Of a stretch of 32,070 bases of DNA, positions 15,971 to 24,190 are shown piece by piece. Origin of the DNA: an uncultured Gammaproteobacteria bacterium (GTDB taxonomy: Bacteria; Pseudomonadota; Gammaproteobacteria; GCA-002705445; GCA-002716945); the NCBI GenBank assembly GCA_902535975.1, contig CACAVP010000009.1, positions 1 through 32,070 of the forward strand. Direction: 5' to 3'. Under the pieces are notes generated by a model that had not been told where the DNA came from, did not search any database, and saw only the letters and a program-made list of their open reading frames with translations. Both the position numbers and the translations under genes were made by a program. The stretch's first letter is position 1. Each line of letters begins with the position of its first letter.

Positions 15971-16794
15971 TTGCTATTGCTTTTCATGATATTGTTACTG
16001 TATTCCCATAAAAATTTACCTATCTCATCATTATAGGAAATACTCGATGACTTTCTAGGTTTGCATTTATCAAAATAAAGCCCAGATATATTTTCTAAGT
16101 TTTCTTCAGAAGCAAGATATATAGATGTTAAAGCACCTTCACGTGTGGATATTCCAAAGCATTTAATCAAGCTTGACATTATTTTATATCTCAAAGAATT
16201 ATTATTTGCAAAGTCTGAATTTACTAATCCTGGATGGAGGCAGTTAACAGTAATATCCTTATTCTCATATTTTTTAGCTAATTCATATGTTAGGTAGATA
16301 TTTGCAAGTTTGCTCCTTTTGTAAGCATGCCATCCGAAGTAGCCAATATTATTTTGTAAATCATCTAGATTCAATTTTATTCCTCGATGTGCTTCTGAAC
16401 TGACATTTATGACCTTGATGGAATTGAAAGATTCTATAAATAAGTTCGAGAGAACAAAATAGCTCATGTGATTTAATGCAAAGGTTTTCTCTAGGCCTTC
16501 ATCAGTAATGGTTTTTTCCATGAAGATAGCGCCTGCATTATTTATCAATACATCAATCTTAGGAAATTTGTTAACAACTTCTTCATAAAACTTTATGTTT
16601 GATTCTACCAGTGACAAATCATAGCTAAATACATCACAATTTATTGAATGCTGTATCTCTAGGTCACCCTTAATTGCATTCAACTTTTTTAAACTTCTTG
16701 AAACAAGAATTAAATCAAAATTTTTCTTAGCTAGTCCTTTGGCTGTCTCTAAGCCAATGCCGGAAGATGCCCCTGTAACTACAGCAACCGGCAT
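15967..16794 (-). CDS. Short-chain dehydrogenase/reductase (retinol-dehydrogenase-like)
   Basis: This 275-residue classical SDR has the cofactor motif T-G-A-S-S-G-I-G at 7-14, N-N-A-G at 85-88, catalytic Ser (132/133, V-S-S) and Y-x-x-x-K with Tyr158 and Lys162. A P-G motif follows in C-L-H-P-G-L-V. The N-N-A-G-A-I and the S-S-E-A-H-R context resemble the retinol dehydrogenase/WW-oxidoreductase-like branch. The substrate is unknown, probably a hydrophobic alcohol or ketone with NADP(H). Its ATG overlaps the ispA stop by one base (TAATG), a strong sign of coupled translation. Confidence 0.88.
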   Translation of the reverse strand: MPVAVVTGASSGIGLETAKGLAKKNFDLILVSRSLKKLNAIKGDLEIQHSINCDVFSYDLSLVESNIKFYEEVVNKFPKIDVLINNAGAIFMEKTITDEGLEKTFALNHMSYFVLSNLFIESFNSIKVINVSSEAHRGIKLNLDDLQNNIGYFGWHAYKRSKLANIYLTYELAKKYENKDITVNCLHPGLVNSDFANNNSLRYKIMSSLIKCFGISTREGALTSIYLASEENLENISGLYFDKCKPRKSSSISYNDEIGKFLWEYSNNIMKSNSK

Positions 16795-17615
16795 TAGGTA
16801 TCCGCTTGTTCAATGATATAATTAAATATCTCAGGTAGTTTAGTATCTTTTTTTGGAAAAAGTTTGTTTAGATATTTGTCGGCCTTTACTCTATATTTAT
16901 TACACAATACTAATGCATCATCTTTATTCATGTAGTTAAGAATATTTTTATTATCCTCATCTTGGTCTTGATCAATTATATCATCCACAATCTGAAAAGA
17001 TCTTCCTAGTAAATTGCCATATTTCCTTGCAATATTTGCCTTATTTGTGTCAGATAAATCTATAAATGGTGCTGATACACAAAATTCAAATAATTTAGCA
17101 GTTTTCAGTTCATGAATATGAAGAACTTTATTCAAGCTTAGTTTTTTTGATTCGAGTGCGATGTCTATTGATTGACCTCCTGCTAAGCCGTAAGCACCAG
17201 ATACTTTTGAAATTTCATGAGATATTTTAGAATCATATTTTTTTGATAAAAGCTCGAATGCTAAAGTTAAGAGGCCATTACCAGAGAGTATTGCTTGTGC
17301 CTCATTGAATTTTTTGTGTGTAGATAGTTTGCCTCTTCTGTAGTCATCATCATCCATACTTGGTAAGTCGTCGTGCACTAAAGAATAACAATGGATTAAC
17401 TCTGTTGCTAACATCATGTTTAAATATCGACTCTTCTTCATCCCCAGTGCTTTAGATACCTCAGCCAGTATGATGGGTCGCAGTCTTTTCCCACCATTAC
17501 TTAAGCTGTACCACATTGCTGTTTGCAAAATATTCGATGTTCTATAGGAATCGAAGAACTTCTTTAGATCTTTATTGAATAATTTTCTCTGGCTTGATAT
17601 ATATTTTTTTATCAT
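16794..17615 (-). CDS. ispA: Short-chain polyprenyl diphosphate synthase (farnesyl type)
   Basis: This trans-prenyltransferase builds farnesyl (or geranylgeranyl) diphosphate from IPP and DMAPP. Its 273 residues carry G-G-K-R-L-R-P at 41-47, the first aspartate-rich motif D-D-L-P-S-M-D at 82-88 (the D-D-x4-D form typical of bacterial FPP synthases), and the second motif D-D-I-I-D at 211-215. The usual neighbours xseB and dxs are missing; instead it leads an SDR and a lipoprotein gene. Only 13 bases separate its ATG from the divergent TVP38-like gene, so its promoter must lie inside that coding region; a TATAAT is present on the minus strand at 17650-17645. No Shine-Dalgarno is evident. Confidence 0.9.
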   Translation of the reverse strand: MIKKYISSQRKLFNKDLKKFFDSYRTSNILQTAMWYSLSNGGKRLRPIILAEVSKALGMKKSRYLNMMLATELIHCYSLVHDDLPSMDDDDYRRGKLSTHKKFNEAQAILSGNGLLTLAFELLSKKYDSKISHEISKVSGAYGLAGGQSIDIALESKKLSLNKVLHIHELKTAKLFEFCVSAPFIDLSDTNKANIARKYGNLLGRSFQIVDDIIDQDQDEDNKNILNYMNKDDALVLCNKYRVKADKYLNKLFPKKDTKLPEIFNYIIEQADT

Positions 17616-17628
17616 TAGTTAGTCTATT

Positions 17629-18303
17629 ATGACAGAAAGATTAAATTATATGAAAAGTAAAAAATATTTATATCTTGTCGTACTCTTAGCTCTTATAATT
17701 TTTTTTTATTTCAACAATTCATTATTTGAGAAAACTATTTTAGATAATATTGTGAACTTAGAGGATTGCTATATACAAAATCCAATTTTTTTTATGTTTA
17801 CATATTTCATTGTATATGTAGTTCTAACAACATTATCTCTTCCAGTTGCGCTGATGCTTGGACTACTATCAGGATTTATATTCGATTTATACAGCGCCAT
17901 TGTACTTATATCTTTTGCATCATCATTCGGAGCAACCGCCGCTATGCTAATCTCGAGATATCTAATAAGCGATTACATAAACAGAAGATTTTCAAATGAA
18001 ATTTCTTCAATCAATAATGAGGTGAATAAACATGGAGCGTATTATCTATTCGCTCTTAGAATGTCTCCTATATTTCCTTTCTTTGTCATTAATGCTGCTT
18101 TTGGTCTAACAAAAATAAAAACACTAACTTTTTATTTGATAAGTCAACTCGGGATGTTACCTGGAACTATTATAATTATTCTTATTGGATCAGAGTTGAA
18201 TGACTTTTTGATCAAAGGAAGCCCTTTTAGTATTGATCTAGTTCTATATCTGACCTTGCTAGGTCTGATTCCGCTTTTATTTAAAAAATACATAAGATTT
18301 TAG
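17629..18303 (+). CDS. TVP38/TMEM64 (DedA-like) membrane protein
   Basis: This 224-residue polytopic membrane protein has about five or six hydrophobic segments. The central signature F-G-A-T-A-A-M-L-I-S-R-Y and the later F-A-L-R-M-S-P-I-F-P-F-F-V-I-N-A with G-M-L-P-G-T identify the SNARE-associated/TVP38 family. Relatives are proposed lipid scramblases or envelope homeostasis factors; the specific role here is unknown. The start is uncertain: the first ATG has no Shine-Dalgarno, while an ATG at 17650 has AGAAAGA upstream and yields a typical basic MKSKK end before the first helix. It is divergent from ispA. Confidence 0.82.
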   Translation: MTERLNYMKSKKYLYLVVLLALIIFFYFNNSLFEKTILDNIVNLEDCYIQNPIFFMFTYFIVYVVLTTLSLPVALMLGLLSGFIFDLYSAIVLISFASSFGATAAMLISRYLISDYINRRFSNEISSINNEVNKHGAYYLFALRMSPIFPFFVINAAFGLTKIKTLTFYLISQLGMLPGTIIIILIGSELNDFLIKGSPFSIDLVLYLTLLGLIPLLFKKYIRF

Positions 18304-18353
18304 AGTAATTTTATCAAGTGAAAATATTTTGTGGTTAGAGATTTGCTGTACTT

Positions 18354-19232
18354 TTAAGTAATTAACTTTTTCAAATACTTTCCGTACTCACTGTTTGTAT
18401 ATTCCTCTGCTATTTTGCTTAAATCATCAGATGATATAAATCCTTTCTCAAAAGCAATTTCTTCAGGGCATAAAATCTTTATACCAGTTTTATCCTCCAC
18501 GCTTTTAACGTAATTAGCTGCCATCAAAAAGGATTCTTGGGTACCTGCATCAATCCACATATAGCTATCATCTAGAACCTCACTATAAAGATTATTTGAT
18601 TTCATATATTCAATATTGACATCTGTAATTTCAAGTTCTCCCCTGTCTGACGGTTCTATATTTTTCGCTATCTGTGGTGCGTCTGAATCGTAAAAGTATA
18701 ATCCGGTTACTGCCAAATTGGACTTAGGCTTCGTAGGCTTTTCCTCTAAACTAATCACTAGATTGTTGCCATCAATTTCACATATTCCAAATCGTTCAGG
18801 GTCATGAACCTCATATGAAAAAACAGTACTACTATTTCTCATTGAACTTTCAACAAGCTTGTTCTCAAGATCGTCACCATAGAATATATTATCAGCTAAC
18901 ATAAGAGCTGAGGGATGGTTAGCTAAAAAGTTTTCGGCAATTATAAGTGCTTGAGCAATACCATCTGGACTTGGTTGGACTTCATACGAAATATTAATTC
19001 CAAAATTTTTGCCATCTCCAATGAGATTTGAATAATTTTTTATATCATCTGGAGTCGATATTACCAAGATATCTCTTATACCTGACATCATCAGTGTGGC
19101 CAGAGAATAATAAATCATGGGCTTGTCATATACAGGAAGTATGCATTTGCTCGTAGATTTTGTTAGTGGGTAAAGTCTTGTCCCTTTTCCTCCTGCCAAA
19201 ATGATTCCTTTTCTATCCAAATGATTTCCCAT
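18354..19232 (-). CDS. rfbA: Glucose-1-phosphate thymidylyltransferase
   Basis: RfbA/RmlA makes dTDP-glucose from glucose-1-phosphate and dTTP, the entry step to dTDP-rhamnose and related surface sugars. The 292-residue length matches the family. Motifs seen: nucleotide-binding L-A-G-G-K-G-T-R-L-Y-P-L-T at 12-24 (Lys16 where many RmlA have Ser), Y-D-K-P-M-I-Y-Y, L-A-D-N-I-F-Y-G, E-E-K-P, V-T-G-L-Y-F-Y-D and W-I-D-A-G-T. rmlB, rmlC and rmlD are not adjacent, so the pathway must continue elsewhere. It lies downstream of tRNA-Thr on the same strand. Confidence 0.92.
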   Translation of the reverse strand: MGNHLDRKGIILAGGKGTRLYPLTKSTSKCILPVYDKPMIYYSLATLMMSGIRDILVISTPDDIKNYSNLIGDGKNFGINISYEVQPSPDGIAQALIIAENFLANHPSALMLADNIFYGDDLENKLVESSMRNSSTVFSYEVHDPERFGICEIDGNNLVISLEEKPTKPKSNLAVTGLYFYDSDAPQIAKNIEPSDRGELEITDVNIEYMKSNNLYSEVLDDSYMWIDAGTQESFLMAANYVKSVEDKTGIKILCPEEIAFEKGFISSDDLSKIAEEYTNSEYGKYLKKLIT

Positions 19233-19293
19233 AAAGTAACTAATGCTAATGATAATTTAATATTATTCTTATTTCTATGGCTGTAAGTAAATT

Positions 19294-19366
19294 TGCCGGA
19301 AAGTGGAATCGAACCACTGACCTACGCGTTACGAATGCGGTGCTCTACCAACTGAGCTATTCCGGC
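19294..19366 (-). tRNA. tRNA-Thr (anticodon CGU)
   Basis: Read on the minus strand the 73 bases fold as a cloverleaf: 7-bp acceptor GCCGGAA/TTCCGGC, D arm GCTC/GAGC with AGTTGGTA loop, anticodon loop TTCGTAA (anticodon CGT, decoding ACG), and T arm AGTGG-TTCGATT-CCACT. The discriminator is A and no CCA is encoded. Pairs 31-39 (A-C) and 27-43 (C-T) are mismatched in the anticodon stem. Its layout matches E. coli thrW. Confidence 0.95.
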
Positions 19367-19415
19367 TAGAATACTGTCCATGAACAGGTGTTTATATTAT
19401 CATAGTGGTCTGCTT

Positions 19416-19616
19416 ATGAATATTATACTTAATAATGAATCTGATGAAGTCCATGATGGTATTACGATCAAGGAACTTTTAGATGATAAAAATATTCACA
19501 CACAATATATCGCTATAGAAATAAATAAAAAAATTATTCCTAAGTCTAGTTACTACAAGCATGCGTTAAAAGAGGGAGACAAAATCGAAATTATAACTGC
19601 CATTGGGGGAGGTTAA
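19416..19616 (+). CDS. thiS: Sulfur-carrier protein ThiS
   Basis: ThiS is the ubiquitin-fold carrier whose C-terminal glycine is made into a thiocarboxylate that supplies sulfur for the thiamin thiazole. I start it at the ATG at 19416 (66 residues, the usual length) rather than the upstream ATG at 19380, which would add 12 residues that match nothing in the family. The product ends A-I-G-G-G, exposing the needed terminal glycines. T-I-K-E-L-L and I-A-I-E-I-N-K match the family. Two bases separate its stop from the thiG TTG, and the thiG ribosome binding site lies within its glycine codons. Confidence 0.92.
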   Translation: MNIILNNESDEVHDGITIKELLDDKNIHTQYIAIEINKKIIPKSSYYKHALKEGDKIEIITAIGGG

Positions 19617-19618
19617 GT

Positions 19619-20401
19619 TTGAAAAAATTAATCATCGATAATCAAGAGTACAAATCTAGACTAATCCTTGGAACCGGCAAATATAAAGACTTTGAAGAAA
19701 CAGGTAAGGCTGTAGAAGCTAGTGGATGTGAAATGGTCACAGTAGCAATTAGAAGACTAAACATTGGTCAGGATAAGGGCTCACCTAGCTTACTTGATGC
19801 AGTTTCGCCTGATAAGTTTACAATATTACCAAACACAGCTGGGTGCTATAACAGCGAAGATGCAGTAAGAACTTGTGAATTAGCTTCAGAACTTTTGTCT
19901 GGTAAAATGCTCGTCAAACTAGAAGTGCTAAGTGATAGCAAGACACTCTACCCAAATGTCGTGGAGACACTCAAAGCTTCAGAAATACTCGTTAAAAAAG
20001 GTTTTAAAGTAATGGTTTATACAACTGATGATCCTGTCGTTGCAAAAGAGCTAGAAAAAATTGGATGTGAATGCATAATGCCATTAGGTTCTGCAATAGG
20101 CTCAGGATTAGGAATTATAAATGAGTTCAATATTAGAGAAATAGTTGAGAATGCAGACGTTCCAATAATCGTTGACGCCGGAGTAGGTACTGCCAGTGAT
20201 GCTTGTATAGCGATGGAACTTGGATGTGATGGAGTGCTCATGAATACTGCAATAGCATGTGCTAAAAATCCTATATTGATGGCATCCGCAATGAAACATG
20301 CAATTGAAGCAGGTAGCAAAGCATATGAAGCCGGTAGAATTGAAAAAACACTAAGAGGCGTTGCGTCATCTCCAAAAGATGGAATGATTACAGATGACTA
20401 G
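19619..20401 (+). CDS. thiG: Thiazole synthase ThiG
   Basis: ThiG condenses deoxyxylulose 5-phosphate, dehydroglycine and ThiS thiocarboxylate to the thiamin thiazole. This is a 260-residue TIM barrel with the Schiff-base Lys100 in [15 protein letters not shown] near the N-terminus, N-T-A-G-C-Y, and the phosphate loop [11 protein letters not shown] plus D-A-G-V-G-T. The start is TTG: GGGGGAGG sits six bases upstream, and no ATG occurs nearby that would keep the conserved N-terminus. It overlaps trmB by 8 bases. The thiS-thiG-trmB order is known from Pseudomonas. No TPP riboswitch motif is apparent upstream of thiS. Confidence 0.96.
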   Translation: MKKLIIDNQEYKSRLILGTGKYKDFEETGKAVEASGCEMVTVAIRRLNIGQDKGSPSLLDAVSPDKFTILPNTAGCYNSEDAVRTCELASELLSGKMLVKLEVLSDSKTLYPNVVETLKASEILVKKGFKVMVYTTDDPVVAKELEKIGCECIMPLGSAIGSGLGIINEFNIREIVENADVPIIVDAGVGTASDACIAMELGCDGVLMNTAIACAKNPILMASAMKHAIEAGSKAYEAGRIEKTLRGVASSPKDGMITDD

Positions 20402-20978
20402 ACCAGTATATTATAAGTCATTCAGATCGAGGAAATTCCAAAATATACACTTAACATCTACTTCAATATTAGATACTACAAACCAATCAGACGATGTTAT
20501 CTTAGATATCGGCTTTGGAACTGGAGAGTCAACCATGGCGCTTAATGAAATATTCTCTGAATATATTGTCTGTGGAATAGAAGCATATAAACCCGGTGTT
20601 AAGAAGTTGATGGCAGAGAATATACCAGTGGAATATGGAGATGCAGCCGAAATAATTGAGAAATTTGACGACAACAAAATTTCGCAAATTTATATGCTTT
20701 TCCCAGATCCATGGCAGAAAGTTAAACATAGAAAACGAAGATTATTTAGCGAATATACTTTTAAGATCATAAATCGTATCCTCAAAAGAGGTGGATTCTT
20801 TCACTTTGCCTCTGACAATATAAATTATGCTTTTCAAGCTAAACGTATTATTGAAAAAGCATCCTCTAGGGATGTAGAATTTTCAAAAAATAGAGGTTTC
20901 AGACCAGTTACAAAGTATGAAGTTAAAGGCATCAAAAAAAGAAACTTTATCTTTGATCTAATCTATTTCAAGAACTAG
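20394..20978 (+). CDS. trmB: tRNA (guanine-N7-)-methyltransferase
   Basis: TrmB forms m7G46 in the variable loop of many tRNAs using S-adenosylmethionine. Of 194 residues, the SAM motif [11 protein letters not shown] is at 37-47 and the diagnostic [17 protein letters not shown] spans 101-117. It is shorter at the N-terminus than the E. coli enzyme, lacking most of the extension before the catalytic domain. Its stop overlaps the convergent SulP gene by 11 bases, leaving no room for a separate terminator. Confidence 0.95.
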   Translation: MTRPVYYKSFRSRKFQNIHLTSTSILDTTNQSDDVILDIGFGTGESTMALNEIFSEYIVCGIEAYKPGVKKLMAENIPVEYGDAAEIIEKFDDNKISQIYMLFPDPWQKVKHRKRRLFSEYTFKIINRILKRGGFFHFASDNINYAFQAKRIIEKASSRDVEFSKNRGFRPVTKYEVKGIKKRNFIFDLIYFKN

Positions 20979-22335
20979 TTTTTGTTTTCTCAATCATAAG
21001 TGACATCAAAAATCCAAAAATAATACCTGTCCATATGTGAGTATTGATACCAGAAAATATTTCTATTGAGAGTATTGGGAATAACAGCGTACTCAAAAAA
21101 GTAATCCAACATACTAATCCTTTTTCTGTATTTTTAGCTAGTAGCTCTCTCATTTTTTTGATCTTAATGAGTGGAAGAACAGCAAAAATGACTATTATTC
21201 CTAAAGTCGCTTCAGGTAAATTAAATAAGAGTGGTGTTGCGTATAACAAAGTAATCATTACGATCAAGGTTGTAGTAATTGATGATAATGGACTATACGA
21301 TCCTACAGATTCATTTACTGCCGATCTTGAAAATGAACCAGACACTGGGTAAGAACCTGAGACACTAGATGCAATGTTACCAAGACCTTGTCCAAGTAAC
21401 TCTTGATTAGAATTTACAGGTGTTGGATATTTATACATTTCGATACCTTTTGAGTTCTTAATTGCCTCTTTTTGTTCTAACTGTCTGGCAATTGCTATAG
21501 CTTCCATAAACCCAACAAAGCTTATAATTATTGTGTGAATAATAAACATAAATATTAAGTCTGGACTAATGACAAATCCACTAAACGAGAATATGGGAAG
21601 TCCTTCTGGTATTGTGCCCACTATTGGACCTTGATAACTGGTAAATTTAGAAATAATTATCGTCACTATAACAGCAGTAAGCACAGCTATGTTCCCGAAG
21701 AATTGATACTTGGTTAACTTATTTTTAAGAATATATAAAACTATCAGTGCAGTTAGTGACATTAACACTGCGTAGAAATTTATTGGTGTTTGCTTTAAAA
21801 AAGTGCTTATCTCCAGTAAATCGCTAAGTAGTACTTTATCAAAACCAAAAACTTTGCTTAATTGAGAGCTTGCAATAATTAATGCTGCTGCTGAAGTGAA
21901 GCCAAGTATCACATGTTCTTTCAAAACGATATCAATAAACTTGCCTGCCTTCGCTAGAGAGAGGGCTACTTGAAAGATACCAACACTCAGGGCTAGCATT
22001 ACTGCAAAGGAGATATACATTGTCTGGTCACCATACGTCAACGATGACACTGCAACAGCAGTCAATAGGCTAACCATTGCAACTGGCCCAGTAGCAAGAT
22101 ACCTCGAAGAACCAAAGAATGCAGCAACTGCAACAGGAATAAAAGATGCATATAATCCATAAACAGGGTCGAGATTTGCTAATGACGCATATGCCATAGA
22201 TTGTGGAATAATAATCATAGCTATGGTTGTTCCGGCAATTACGTCTCTTGTAATATATTCTTTTTTTGAGAGTGCGTCAGGCAGCCAAGAAGCAAAATTG
22301 AGTGCGAGAGATCTGATATAAATAATGTAATTGAT
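20968..22335 (-). CDS. SulP-family anion transporter without STAS domain; no ordinary start codon
   Basis: SulP transporters move sulfate, bicarbonate or other anions. The first downstream ATG is at 22218, but the reading frame upstream still encodes the SulP start: W-L-P-D-A-L, then R-D-V-I-A-G-T-T-I-A-M-I-I-I-P-Q-S-M-A-Y-A. No ATG, GTG or TTG is in frame between 22218 and the upstream stop near 22360. An AGAGG eight bases before an ATC (22335-22333) marks the expected initiation site, so I extend the gene there (455 residues). It ends without the C-terminal STAS domain. The substrate cannot be told; sulfate or bicarbonate are likely. It converges on trmB. Confidence 0.82.
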   Translation of the reverse strand: MNYIIYIRSLALNFASWLPDALSKKEYITRDVIAGTTIAMIIIPQSMAYASLANLDPVYGLYASFIPVAVAAFFGSSRYLATGPVAMVSLLTAVAVSSLTYGDQTMYISFAVMLALSVGIFQVALSLAKAGKFIDIVLKEHVILGFTSAAALIIASSQLSKVFGFDKVLLSDLLEISTFLKQTPINFYAVLMSLTALIVLYILKNKLTKYQFFGNIAVLTAVIVTIIISKFTSYQGPIVGTIPEGLPIFSFSGFVISPDLIFMFIIHTIIISFVGFMEAIAIARQLEQKEAIKNSKGIEMYKYPTPVNSNQELLGQGLGNIASSVSGSYPVSGSFSRSAVNESVGSYSPLSSITTTLIVMITLLYATPLLFNLPEATLGIIVIFAVLPLIKIKKMRELLAKNTEKGLVCWITFLSTLLFPILSIEIFSGINTHIWTGIIFGFLMSLMIEKTKTSS

Positions 22336-22369
22336 GTTTAAAACCTCTTCTGGACCCTGTTAAGTCGGT

Positions 22370-22398
22370 ATAATATAAATATAATGATTTTTTTACAA
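22370..22398 (-). promoter_or_regulatory. Candidate sigma-70-type promoter of the SulP gene
   Basis: On the minus strand TTGTAA (22398-22393) and TATTAT (22375-22370) are 17 bases apart. Transcription would start near 22363, about 28 bases before the ATC proposed as SulP start and about 145 before the first ATG. The AGAGG ribosome binding site lies between. Confidence 0.45.
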
Positions 22399-22464
22399 GA
22401 ATGTTTTGTGAACATCTATTTATTATATCATTAGAAATGGAACACAAGACTTATAATTAAATTT

Positions 22465-23493
22465 ATGAAATATAGAAAATTATCTAATACAGACTTGAGT
22501 GTCAGCCTTATATGTTTAGGGACCATGACGTATGGTGAACAAAACAATGAACGCGAAGCACATGAACAATTAAATTACTCTCTATCAGAGGGTGTAAACT
22601 TTATTGATACTGCAGAGATGTATGCAATTCCCCCAAAAGAGGAGACTCAAGGAAGAACTGAAGAAATCATTGGAACTTGGTTATCCACAAGAAGTGATCG
22701 TGAGAAAATTATTGTAGCAACTAAAGTTGCTGGTCCTGGTATGGAATATTTACGAGGAGGTTCTCGACTAGATAAAAAAAGTATATTTCAAGCTATAGAT
22801 GAGTCGTTGAAAAGACTAAAGACTGATTATATCGACCTATACCAAGTTCACTGGCCAGAGAGAAAATCTAATTATTTTGGGAGGCTAGGATACCAATATA
22901 CTGAAGATATGGGTGTTCCAATTGAGGAGACACTTGAAGCGATGTCCGAATTAGTTAAATCAGGTAAAGCGCGTTACATCGGTATTTCTAATGAGACTCC
23001 ATGGGGAACAAAAAAATATTTAGAGTTAGCAAGTGAAAAAGGTCTTGAAAAAATAGTCTCCATACAAAACCCCTATTCGTTACTCAATAGGATATATGAA
23101 GTGGGATTAGCAGAAATTTCACAACATGAAAATGTAGGATTGCTTGCATACTCACCTCTTGGTTTTGGCCAACTAACAGGTAAGTATATCGACAAGACTG
23201 ATAAACACTCCCGACTTGGTCTATACGGGGATTGGTTCACTCGATACAGTAATGATAGGTGCTTGGATGCTGTCAAACAATATGCGGAAATTGCGAAAAA
23301 TCATGGTCTATCACTAACTCATTTATCGCTCGCATTCGTAAATTTACAGCCTTTTGTAACTTCTAACATTATTGGCGCTACAACTATGGAACAGCTAAAA
23401 GAAAATATTGAATCTGTTGATATAAGTCTAAGTGATGAGATTATTGAAGAGATTAATCAGGTACATGAGAACCAACCTAATCCGGCACCATAA
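22465..23493 (+). CDS. tas: Aldo/keto reductase, Tas-like
   Basis: This 342-residue NADP(H)-dependent aldo/keto reductase has the catalytic tetrad Asp48, Tyr53 (D-T-A-E-M-Y), Lys87 (A-T-K-V) and His129 (Y-Q-V-H-W-P-E-R). The opening M-K-Y-R-K-L-S-N-T-D-L-S-V-S, the I-P-P-K-E-E-T-Q-G-R-T-E segment and C-terminal N-I-I-G-A-T-T match Tas. The physiological substrate is unknown. TATAAT at 22452-22457 ends seven bases before the ATG and no Shine-Dalgarno is present, suggesting a leaderless transcript. It converges on plsC with a 10-base gap. Confidence 0.9.
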   Translation: MKYRKLSNTDLSVSLICLGTMTYGEQNNEREAHEQLNYSLSEGVNFIDTAEMYAIPPKEETQGRTEEIIGTWLSTRSDREKIIVATKVAGPGMEYLRGGSRLDKKSIFQAIDESLKRLKTDYIDLYQVHWPERKSNYFGRLGYQYTEDMGVPIEETLEAMSELVKSGKARYIGISNETPWGTKKYLELASEKGLEKIVSIQNPYSLLNRIYEVGLAEISQHENVGLLAYSPLGFGQLTGKYIDKTDKHSRLGLYGDWFTRYSNDRCLDAVKQYAEIAKNHGLSLTHLSLAFVNLQPFVTSNIIGATTMEQLKENIESVDISLSDEIIEEINQVHENQPNPAP

Positions 23494-23503
23494 CATAAAA
23501 ACA

Positions 23504-24190
23504 TCAGTTAAAGTGTTCTCTAATTATAGTGTTTAGATTATCAGCTTTTTCGTTGTAGTCTAAGCTTAATGTTTTGATAGCAATACTTCCTGGTTTGATT
23601 ATAAATGAGTCTCTACTCCAATACTTGCCTGCATCATGATTCAAAACTAAAGATGTAATCTTCAAAGATTCAATGATTTTAAAAATGCCCTTTTTGATGG
23701 TACCTGTTTGCCCGTAAGGTACCCTTGTCCCCTCTGGAAAAATAATTAAAGTCCTATTGTTGGCTATATGATCATTGCATGAATTCATTATTTTTTTCAG
23801 TGCTGTCACTCCATCAGACCGGTCTATCGCTATATTTTTCAACAAAAAAAGACACCATCCAAACAGCGGTATCCTTAGTAGTTCCTTTTTTAAGATGAAA
23901 ATTGGTTTTTCAGCATACGCTGCAAGGAATAGAGTCTCCCAAGCAGATTGATGTTTAGAAATTATAAGCTGAGAGGAGTTAACCCAAGGTCCGTCGTATG
24001 TGTAAGACAGTGAGCAAAATAGTTTCAAGAAATAAAGATTATACCTGCACCATAATTTACTTATTTTTAAACACACACTGTACGACACAATGCCGACCAA
24101 GAACGCAATAGGCCCAAACAATAAAACTGAAATGACTAGATTGAGCCAAAAAAAAACTGATCTAAATGCTAAGAGTATATTGTTTATCAT
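23504..24190 (-). CDS. plsC: 1-acyl-sn-glycerol-3-phosphate acyltransferase
   Basis: PlsC adds the second acyl chain to lysophosphatidic acid at the inner membrane. I choose the ATG at 24190 (228 residues); the longest open frame starts at 24286, deeper inside gmhB, and the extra residues look unlike the family. A hydrophobic N-terminus (about 8-40) is followed by the catalytic H-x4-E (His80, K-H-Q-S-A-W-E) instead of H-x4-D, a form I recall from other proteobacterial PlsC, and by F-P-E-G-T-R at 151-156. It overlaps gmhB by 29 bases. The gene order glycyl-tRNA synthetase, gmhB, plsC is shared with Pseudomonas. No strong Shine-Dalgarno is seen. Confidence 0.88.
   Translation of the reverse strand: MINNILLAFRSVFFWLNLVISVLLFGPIAFLVGIVSYSVCLKISKLWCRYNLYFLKLFCSLSYTYDGPWVNSSQLIISKHQSAWETLFLAAYAEKPIFILKKELLRIPLFGWCLFLLKNIAIDRSDGVTALKKIMNSCNDHIANNRTLIIFPEGTRVPYGQTGTIKKGIFKIIESLKITSLVLNHDAGKYWSRDSFIIKPGSIAIKTLSLDYNEKADNLNTIIREHFN

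Noticed and set aside
19367-19415. TPP riboswitch or LexA box before thiS
   Set aside because: The gap is only 49 bases and has no thi-box motif. CTGTCCATGAACAG is a near-palindrome, but its CTG-N8-CAG spacing does not fit a LexA box.
23504-24190. PlsC with H-x4-E instead of H-x4-D as a broken active site
   Set aside because: The K-H-Q-S-A-W-E form recurs in proteobacterial PlsC proteins and F-P-E-G-T-R is intact.
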